A stretch of 10,504 nucleotides of DNA. Origin: RGIG7300 sp045657645 (lineage in GTDB: Bacteria > Bacillota > Clostridia > Oscillospirales > CAG-272). The notes beneath the pieces are model-generated. The model was not told where the DNA came from, ran no database searches, and saw nothing but the letters and a program-made list of their open reading frames with translations. The translations under genes were made by a program, and so were the position numbers. Shown piece by piece: positions 5,409 through 10,504 of this stretch. The stretch covers positions 1-10,504 of the forward strand of contig JAZOTL010000070.1 of NCBI GenBank assembly GCA_045657645.1, read 5' to 3'. How positions within the stretch are numbered: position 1 is the first letter of the stretch; the number at the start of each line of letters is the position of its first letter.

Positions 5409-6284
5409 ATGCCATCTACACAAATACAGTGGTTTCCCGGCCATATGGCGAAAACACGCCGCCTTATAACGGAGTGCTTGCCTGAGGTTGATATTGTAAT
5501 AGAAATACTTGACGCCCGTATTCCCGAAAGCTCTAAAAATCCGGAGATAACAAGGCTTGTTAAAAATAAGCCTATGCTTACTCTGCTTTCAAAATCCTCC
5601 CTTGCAGACCCCGTAGCAAGCGACAAATGGCGCGCTTACTATGCAAAGCAGGGCAGAAGATGTATGTTTATAGACAGCATAACAGGACAGGGAATAAAAG
5701 AGATAGGTAACGCCGTAAGGGACGTGCTTTCCGAAAAGGTGGAAAAATACGAAAGCAAGGGTATGCACGGAAGAACCCTTAAGGCTATGATAGTGGGTAT
5801 ACCAAACGTAGGAAAATCCTCCCTTATCAATAAGTTGGCAGGGCAAAAAAAGGCAAGAGTTGAGGACAGACCCGGTGTTACTATGACAAAGCAATGGGTT
5901 TCTACCTCGGTAGGTCTTGACCTTCTTGATATGCCCGGTGTTCTTTGGCCTAAATTTGAGGACGAGCGTGTTGGCGAAAATCTTGCTATTACAGGAGCAA
6001 TAAAGGACCAGATAATGGACCTTGACAGAATTGCCACAGCAATGATATCAAAGGTTCGTTATAAATATCCCGAGGAGCTTTGCGCAAGATATAAGCTGGG
6101 GGATATTTCCCAATATGACGACCTTGAGGATTGGGAGCTTTTAGAGGTTATAGGCAAAAAGAGAGGCTTCCTTATTTCCGGAGGGGAAATAAACTGGGAA
6201 AGAACTACCAATATGCTGCTGGATGAATTCAGAGGTGCAAAGATCGGCAGAATAACTCTGGAGCTTCCGGAGGATATACAATGA
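5409..6284 (+). CDS. rbgA: ribosome biogenesis GTPase RbgA (YlqF)
   Basis: Circularly permuted GTPase needed for late maturation of the 50S subunit in Firmicutes. The 291-residue product (Bacillus form about 280) opens with WFPGHM (8-13), then the permuted order: G4 region (59-67), G5-like SITGQGI, G1 GIPNVGKSS (130-138), G2 region PGVTMT (155-160) and G3 DMPG (174-177). A helical C-terminal domain follows (ENLAITGAI onward) as in the family. Odd point: the G4 motif, normally NKxD for guanine recognition, reads SKSS (61-64), with Asn and Asp both replaced. The rest of the domain, including the P-loop lysine 136, is intact. AGAGG at 5398-5402 precedes ATG 5409; the gap after lepB is 14 bases. 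Its stop overlaps the start of rnhB by four bases (ATGA). Confidence 0.94.
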   Translation: MPSTQIQWFPGHMAKTRRLITECLPEVDIVIEILDARIPESSKNPEITRLVKNKPMLTLLSKSSLADPVASDKWRAYYAKQGRRCMFIDSITGQGIKEIGNAVRDVLSEKVEKYESKGMHGRTLKAMIVGIPNVGKSSLINKLAGQKKARVEDRPGVTMTKQWVSTSVGLDLLDMPGVLWPKFEDERVGENLAITGAIKDQIMDLDRIATAMISKVRYKYPEELCARYKLGDISQYDDLEDWELLEVIGKKRGFLISGGEINWERTTNMLLDEFRGAKIGRITLELPEDIQ

Positions 6285-6877
6285 CCTTTGAACTTGAAAA
6301 CCGGTTTTACTCTGCAGGATATAAAGTGGTTGCAGGAACCGATGAGGCGGGCAGAGGCCCCCTTGCAGGTGCTGTTTACGCCGCGGCTGTTATTCTGCCC
6401 AAAGACGTGGAAATAGAGGGTTTAAATGACTCCAAAAAGCTTACCGAAAAGAAAAGGGAAAAGCTTTTTGATGTGATAAAAGAAAAGGCCGTAAGCTACG
6501 CTATCTGTTCTGCTTCGGTTGAGGAGATAGACCAGCTTAATATACTCAATGCCGCACAGCTTGCAATGCGCAGGGCTGTTGCAGAGCTTACACCTGCCCC
6601 CGATATGGTGCTGGTGGATGGAAACGTGGCAAGGGATTTTACCTGCGATACACAGTGCGTGGTAAAGGGTGATTCAATTTCTCCTTCCATTGCGGCGGCA
6701 TCTATCCTTGCAAAGGTCAGCCGTGACCGTGATTGCCTTAGGCTTGATGAATTGTATCCACAGTACAATTTTAAAAAGCACAAGGGTTATCCCACAAAGG
6801 AACATATGGATGCTGTGAGAAAGTACGGACCTTCTCCCGTACACCGCAAGACCTTTCTTAAATTTCTTGACAAATGA
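6281..6877 (+). CDS. rnhB: ribonuclease HII
   Basis: Cytoplasmic endonuclease that cuts RNA in RNA-DNA hybrids and starts removal of single ribonucleotides from DNA. The 198-residue product has the family core: GTDEAGRGPLAG with catalytic Asp21 and Glu22, VLVDGN with Asp113, and GDSISPSIAAASILAKVSRDR with Asp131, giving the full DEDD set. HKGYPTKEH near the C-terminus is also typical. GGAGG at 6269-6273 lies within the end of rbgA, seven bases before ATG 6281; the genes overlap by four bases, which implies translational coupling. The rbgA-rnhB order is conserved in Firmicutes. Confidence 0.97.
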   Translation: MTFELENRFYSAGYKVVAGTDEAGRGPLAGAVYAAAVILPKDVEIEGLNDSKKLTEKKREKLFDVIKEKAVSYAICSASVEEIDQLNILNAAQLAMRRAVAELTPAPDMVLVDGNVARDFTCDTQCVVKGDSISPSIAAASILAKVSRDRDCLRLDELYPQYNFKKHKGYPTKEHMDAVRKYGPSPVHRKTFLKFLDK

Positions 6878-7272
6878 GTATTTTTTCGCTTAATAATAAA
6901 AAGAAAGGCGATTACGGTGAAAAGCTTGCCTGCCGTTATCTTCGCAAAAACGGTTACCGTATAGTCAAGCGTAACTATAATACCCGTCACGGCGAGATAG
7001 ATATTATCGCCCGTAACAAAAAGCATATCGCGTTTTGCGAGGTTAAAACAAGAACCCAAACACAGGCATTGCAAAAGTACGGCAGACCTGCAAAGGCGGT
7101 AAATGCCGAAAAGCGGCGCCATATAATATATGCAGTAAAAAATTATCTGCGTGAAAATAAGACCAAACTGCTCCCAAGGCTTGATATTATAGAGGTGTAC
7201 CTTTCGCCCGAAAGTAAGAGAAGCTACAGGATAGAGCATATAAAGGGTGCTTTTAACGCAGACACACAATAA
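6874..7272 (+). CDS. yraN: YraN family (UPF0102) endonuclease-like protein
   Basis: Small protein of 132 residues with the nuclease fold of the UPF0102 family, related to Holliday-junction resolvase and restriction-type nucleases. KGDYGEKLACRYLRKNGY (11-28) is the typical N-terminal helix; HGEIDIIARNKKHIAFCEVKTR (39-60) contains the candidate metal ligands Glu41, Asp43, Glu56 and Lys58. The family's exact role is not established; a link to DNA processing is plausible. It overlaps rnhB by four bases (ATGA at 6874-6877) and has no clear binding site of its own, so it is probably translated by coupling. The rnhB-yraN adjacency is widespread. Confidence 0.93.
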   Translation: MSIFSLNNKKKGDYGEKLACRYLRKNGYRIVKRNYNTRHGEIDIIARNKKHIAFCEVKTRTQTQALQKYGRPAKAVNAEKRRHIIYAVKNYLRENKTKLLPRLDIIEVYLSPESKRSYRIEHIKGAFNADTQ

Positions 7273-7305
7273 AAGATAATAATTATATATTAAGAGGACA
7301 TAAAA

Positions 7306-8793
7306 ATGGTTTACAGAAGTACAAGAACTAACGCACAGGCAGAGGTTAGTGCAGCACAGGCTATCAAGCAGGGTCTGGCTTGCGATGGCGGACTTTTTAT
7401 GCCTACCGAAATGCCCACACTCTCCCTTGAAAAGGTAAAGGAGCTTTGCTCTGTAGGATACGCAGAGCGCGCGGCTTATATCCTTTCACTTTTCTTATCC
7501 GATTATACATACGAAGAGCTTTTGGCTGATTGCAGTGAAGCGTACAGCGAAAAGCGTTTTGTGGGCGGCGCCGCTCCCCTTAGTCATATAGATAACGGCC
7601 TTTCCATACTTGAGCTTTGGCACGGCCCTACAAGCGCATTTAAGGATATGGCTTTGCAGATAATGCCCAGACTCCTTTCCCGTGCTCTTACAAAAACAGG
7701 TGAGGAAAGAACAGCATTTATACTCGTTGCAACCTCAGGTGATACAGGTAAGGCGGCTCTTGAAGGCTACCGCGACGTAGATAAGGTAAAGATAAAGGTG
7801 TTCTATCCTGTTGACGGTGTTAGTAAGATACAGAAACTGCAGATGGCAACACAGGCAGGCGAAAACGTTTCCGTTTGCGCGGTTATCGGTAACTTTGACG
7901 ATGCTCAGACAGGCGTTAAAAAGATATTCTCTGATGAAGCAATGGCAAAGAAGCTTAACGAAAACGGTTACTTCCTTTCCAGCGCAAACTCCATAAACTG
8001 GGGCCGTCTTGCTCCCCAGATAGCATACTACGTATCTGCATACTGTGATATGGTGTCTGACGGCAAGATAGCTATGGGCGATAAGATGAACGTATGCGTT
8101 CCTACAGGTAACTTTGGTAATATATTTGCTGCATACATTGCAAAGCTTATGGGTCTTCCCATCGGTAAGTTCATCTGCGCTTCCAATAAGAATAACATAC
8201 TTACAGAGTTCCTTTCTACAGGTACATACGATAGAAACCGTGATTTCTATACAACTATGTCCCCCTCTATGGATATACTTATTTCAAGCAACCTTGAAAG
8301 ATTGCTTTATCTTGTAGGCGGCAGTGAGCGCACAGCCGAATATATGAATAAGCTTAACACAGAGGGCAAGTATACCGTTGATGACGATATAAAGGCTGTA
8401 ATTGCAACTGAATTTGCAGGCTACTATGCTGATGAAGCAGAGTGTGCACAAACCATAAAATCCAACTTTGAAAACCGCGGATATCTTTGCGATACCCATA
8501 CCGCAGTTGCTGTATGCGCCGCTGAAAAGTATATAAGCGAAACTGGGGATACAACTCCTATGGTGGTAGCTTCCACCGCCTCCCCCTATAAGTTTGCTTC
8601 TAACGTATATAAGAGCATAAAGGAAGGCGTTACCTTTGAGGATGAGTTTGACGCTCTTGATGCACTTAATGCTGTTTCGGGTGTAGAAATTCCCGAGGGT
8701 CTGGGCGGTCTTAAGGGTAAAGAAATCCGCTTCGACCGTGTGATCGAAGCGGCGGCAATGCCCGAAGAGGTAATTTCCGAGCTTGGTCTTTAA
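7306..8793 (+). CDS. thrC: threonine synthase
   Basis: PLP enzyme of the last step of threonine synthesis, converting O-phospho-L-homoserine to L-threonine and phosphate. The 495-residue protein is of the long class with an N-terminal domain before the PLP core. HGPTSAFKDMALQIMP contains the PLP lysine, Lys113. ATSGDTGKAALEG (142-154) and PTGNFGN (266-272) are the phosphate and cofactor binding loops. AAGAGGA at 7292-7298 lies seven bases before ATG 7306; the gap after yraN is 33 bases with no terminator or clear promoter, so it is probably the last gene of the operon that starts at 3644. The ApgM-like protein at the front of that operon may supply its substrate. Its stop codon overlaps that of the convergent gene at 8790-8975. 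Confidence 0.97.
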   Translation: MVYRSTRTNAQAEVSAAQAIKQGLACDGGLFMPTEMPTLSLEKVKELCSVGYAERAAYILSLFLSDYTYEELLADCSEAYSEKRFVGGAAPLSHIDNGLSILELWHGPTSAFKDMALQIMPRLLSRALTKTGEERTAFILVATSGDTGKAALEGYRDVDKVKIKVFYPVDGVSKIQKLQMATQAGENVSVCAVIGNFDDAQTGVKKIFSDEAMAKKLNENGYFLSSANSINWGRLAPQIAYYVSAYCDMVSDGKIAMGDKMNVCVPTGNFGNIFAAYIAKLMGLPIGKFICASNKNNILTEFLSTGTYDRNRDFYTTMSPSMDILISSNLERLLYLVGGSERTAEYMNKLNTEGKYTVDDDIKAVIATEFAGYYADEAECAQTIKSNFENRGYLCDTHTAVAVCAAEKYISETGDTTPMVVASTASPYKFASNVYKSIKEGVTFEDEFDALDALNAVSGVEIPEGLGGLKGKEIRFDRVIEAAAMPEEVISELGL

Positions 8794-8975
8794 TTGGACT
8801 TAAAGGTTGCGCATACGGTGTCGGTGCAGGAAACGGCGTTGGTAGGTCCTACGGTAATGTGACCTGCCGTGCAGTTGTTACATCCGTCATTGTATGTGCA
8901 ATTTTTCACATCACAGGATATTCCCGAAATAGTCTTTTTGTTTGAGGAATCATCCTTTGAATCAAAGATGTTCAT
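8790..8975 (-). CDS. DUF1540 cysteine-rich small protein
   Basis: A 61-residue protein with six cysteines (residues 21, 26, 32, 35, 50, 55). The pattern ISCDVKNCTYN, CTAGHITVGP, then CTDTVCATFK matches the DUF1540 family, common in clostridia and bacilli and of unknown function; spaced cysteines suggest a metal site. The Asp/Ser/Lys-rich first 17 residues look flexible. ATG at 8975 is preceded by GGGGGTG (minus strand, within 8981-8989). It converges on thrC with overlapping stop codons and is divergent from the phosphoesterase gene across 57 bases. Confidence 0.78.
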   Translation of the reverse strand: MNIFDSKDDSSNKKTISGISCDVKNCTYNDGCNNCTAGHITVGPTNAVSCTDTVCATFKSN

Positions 8976-9032
8976 ACTTTCACCCCCATATTTGGTTTAA
9001 CCATACTTTGAAAAAATATTCACGGAGGTTAT

Positions 9033-9743
9033 ATGGCGTTATACGTGCTTTCGGATACACACCTGTCTATCGGTGTAAATAAGCCAATGGATATTTTCGG
9101 ATACCGTTGGAACGGTCATTTTGAAAAGATGAAAAATGCCTGGTGCAATACCGTGAAAAAAGAGGATACCGTGGTAATACCGGGGGATATTTCATGGGGT
9201 ATGAATTTTGAAGAAGCGAGAGAAGATCTGCTTTTTCTTGACAGCCTGCCCGGAACAAAGATAATTTCCAAGGGTAACCACGATTATTGGTGGGCAACAA
9301 AGGCAAAGGCAGATGCCTTTTTTGAACAAGAGGGAATAACTACCATAAAGCTGCTTCATAATAATGCATACCGGGCAGAGGGCTTTGTTGTATGCGGTTC
9401 AAGGGGCTGGTATACCGATGACCACAACTCCCCCGGCAATGCAGAGGATTACAATAAAATAGTCAACCGTGAGGTAGGCAGAATAAATTTAAGCCTTGAT
9501 TATGCGGATAAAATGGGATTTGAAGGAGAACGGCTGATGTTTCTTCACTTCCCACCTGTATATGGTGATTATATATGCGATGAAATAGTAAATGCACTTG
9601 AAGCAAGAGGCGTAAAAAAGTGTTTTTACGGTCATATTCACGGTGTGTACGATATGCCGCAAACTATAGTTTATAAGGGAATAGAGTTCACGATAATTTC
9701 GGCGGATTACCTGAATTTTGTTCCTTATAAGGTATTAAATTGA
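9033..9743 (+). CDS. calcineurin-like metallophosphoesterase
   Basis: A 236-residue soluble phosphohydrolase with the full set of two-metal motifs: SDTHL (Asp8, His10), GDISWG (Asp52), GNHDYWW (Asn82, His83, Asp84), LHFPP (His172) and YGHIHG (His201, His203). The form resembles the COG1768-type predicted phosphohydrolases; the substrate is unknown. There is no signal peptide, so it should act in the cytoplasm. GGAGG at 9024-9028 precedes ATG 9033 by four bases. It lies between a divergent DUF1540 gene and tig, and nothing in the context fixes its role. Confidence 0.92.
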   Translation: MALYVLSDTHLSIGVNKPMDIFGYRWNGHFEKMKNAWCNTVKKEDTVVIPGDISWGMNFEEAREDLLFLDSLPGTKIISKGNHDYWWATKAKADAFFEQEGITTIKLLHNNAYRAEGFVVCGSRGWYTDDHNSPGNAEDYNKIVNREVGRINLSLDYADKMGFEGERLMFLHFPPVYGDYICDEIVNALEARGVKKCFYGHIHGVYDMPQTIVYKGIEFTIISADYLNFVPYKVLN

Positions 9744-9771
9744 AAATAACAAGAAATTTTTTCAAAATACC

Positions 9772-9799
9772 TTGACTTTATTAGATAAATATGTAAAAT
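9772..9799 (+). promoter_or_regulatory. sigma-A type promoter of tig
   Basis: TTGACT (9772-9777) and TAAAAT (9794-9799) are 16 bases apart, placing the transcription start near 9806 and giving a leader of about 35 bases before the tig start. Confidence 0.7.
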
Positions 9800-9840
9800 A
9801 GAAATGATATGTTTTAATTATTAGAAAGGACATTTAAAAA

Positions 9841-10504
9841 ATGGCAAATGTAAAGGTAAACAACCTGGAGACCAACAAGGTTGAAATTGAATTCTCGGTT
9901 GATAAGGCTACCTTTGATAAGGCTTGCAGCGCAGCCTACAAAAAGAATGTTTCTAAGATGACTGTACCCGGTTTCCGTAAGGGTAAGGCTCCCAGATCTA
10001 TCATCGAAAAGATGTACGGTAAGGGTGTATTTTATGAAGATGCAATCAATGAGGTACTGCCTGCAGCTTATGACGAGGCACTTAAGGAAAGCGGTCTTAC
10101 TCCTGTTAGCCGCCCCGAATATGATGTAGAAAAGATCGATGACGACGGTGTTGCATTCAAGGCTTCTTTCTATGTATATCCCACTGTAGAGGTTAAGGAT
10201 TACAAGGGTATTGAAGTTGAGCGCAACGTAAAGAGCGTTACTGCAACCGAAGTTAACGAAGAAGTTAAGCGCGTTCAGCAGAGAAATGCCAGAACTATCG
10301 ACGTTACCGACAGAGCAGCAAAGAAGGATGATACCGTTACTATAGACTATGAAGGTTTTGTTGACGGTGTTGCTTTCGCAGGCGGCAAGGGCGAGGGTCA
10401 TCCCCTTAAGCTCGGCTCCGGTCAGTTTATCTCCGGCTTTGAGGATCAGATAATCGGTCACAAGATTGGTGATGAGTTTGACGTAAACGTTACCTTCCCC
10501 GAAG
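9841..10504 (+). CDS. tig: trigger factor, 3' partial
   Basis: Ribosome-associated chaperone and peptidyl-prolyl isomerase that meets nascent chains at the exit tunnel. The frame is open from ATG 9841 to the window end (221 codons seen; the family is about 430). The N-terminal ribosome-binding domain carries PGFRKGKAP (43-51), the contact loop for L23. The FKBP-type domain begins near residue 160 (KKDDTVTIDYEGF) and runs through LGSGQFISGFEDQIIG to the edge. GAAAGGA (9824-9830) lies ten bases before the start. In many Firmicutes tig is followed by clpP and clpX; those would lie outside. Confidence 0.96.
   Translation, partial: MANVKVNNLETNKVEIEFSVDKATFDKACSAAYKKNVSKMTVPGFRKGKAPRSIIEKMYGKGVFYEDAINEVLPAAYDEALKESGLTPVSRPEYDVEKIDDDGVAFKASFYVYPTVEVKDYKGIEVERNVKSVTATEVNEEVKRVQQRNARTIDVTDRAAKKDDTVTIDYEGFVDGVAFAGGKGEGHPLKLGSGQFISGFEDQIIGHKIGDEFDVNVTFPE

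Noticed and set aside
8790..8975. SCIFF-type six-cysteine ribosomal peptide precursor
   Set aside because: Cysteine spacing and flanking sequence fit DUF1540 instead, and there is no radical SAM maturase nearby.
8993..9003. TGGTTTAACCA as an operator between divergent genes
   Set aside because: An 11-base near-palindrome in a short AT-rich spacer can arise by chance and there is no second site.
9741..9764. Terminator after the phosphoesterase gene
   Set aside because: Only a weak A/T stem (TGAAAA/TTTTCA) is present, with no GC pairs to stabilise it.
9814..10461. 215-codon open frame antisense to tig
   Set aside because: It is a shadow of trigger factor, whose sense frame is unmistakable.

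Overview
The window looks like a chromosomal segment of a low-to-mid GC Firmicute, most likely a gut-type clostridium (Oscillospirales-like, inferred from gene style only). Supporting signs are purine-rich AGGAGG-type ribosome binding sites, the lepB-rbgA-rnhB-yraN cluster, a clostridial-type DUF1540 peptide and a lipoprotein with a lipobox. No rRNA, tRNA, CRISPR array or intact transposase gene is visible.

Region 1 (1-2934) is accessory DNA. An Rhs/YD-repeat protein enters from the left edge and ends in a variable 175-residue C-terminal tip. It is followed at once by a small lipoprotein gene; together they look like a polymorphic toxin and immunity pair. Next comes a second, displaced Rhs core fragment with a different, hydrophobic C-terminal tip (an orphan Rhs tip). 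The boundaries of these modules are marked by a short hairpin-forming REP-like repeat. There are seven exact copies of the 15-mer core ACAGGGGACGGTTCT: one inverted at the left edge, three upstream of the orphan tip and three downstream of it, plus partial copies.

Region 2 (2946-3520) holds an unexplained hairpin, a bidirectional terminator and a monocistronic rplS (ribosomal protein L19) on the minus strand with its own strong promoter.

Region 3 (3573-8793) is one tightly packed plus-strand operon: an apgM-family phosphotransferase, lepB, rbgA, rnhB, yraN and thrC. Most junctions are 1- to 4-base overlaps or short gaps. The operon begins with an ApgM-like protein of the type proposed to act as homoserine kinase and ends with threonine synthase, which uses O-phosphohomoserine. 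This suggests the two ends form a threonine pathway pair around a housekeeping core of protein export, 50S assembly and nucleic-acid maintenance.

Region 4 (8790-10504) has a convergent six-cysteine DUF1540 mini-protein, a calcineurin-like metallophosphoesterase, and the 5' two-thirds or less of tig (trigger factor) behind a clear promoter.

The best candidates for something new are the repeat-bounded Rhs modules, the apgM/thrC pairing and the loss of the canonical G4 motif in RbgA.
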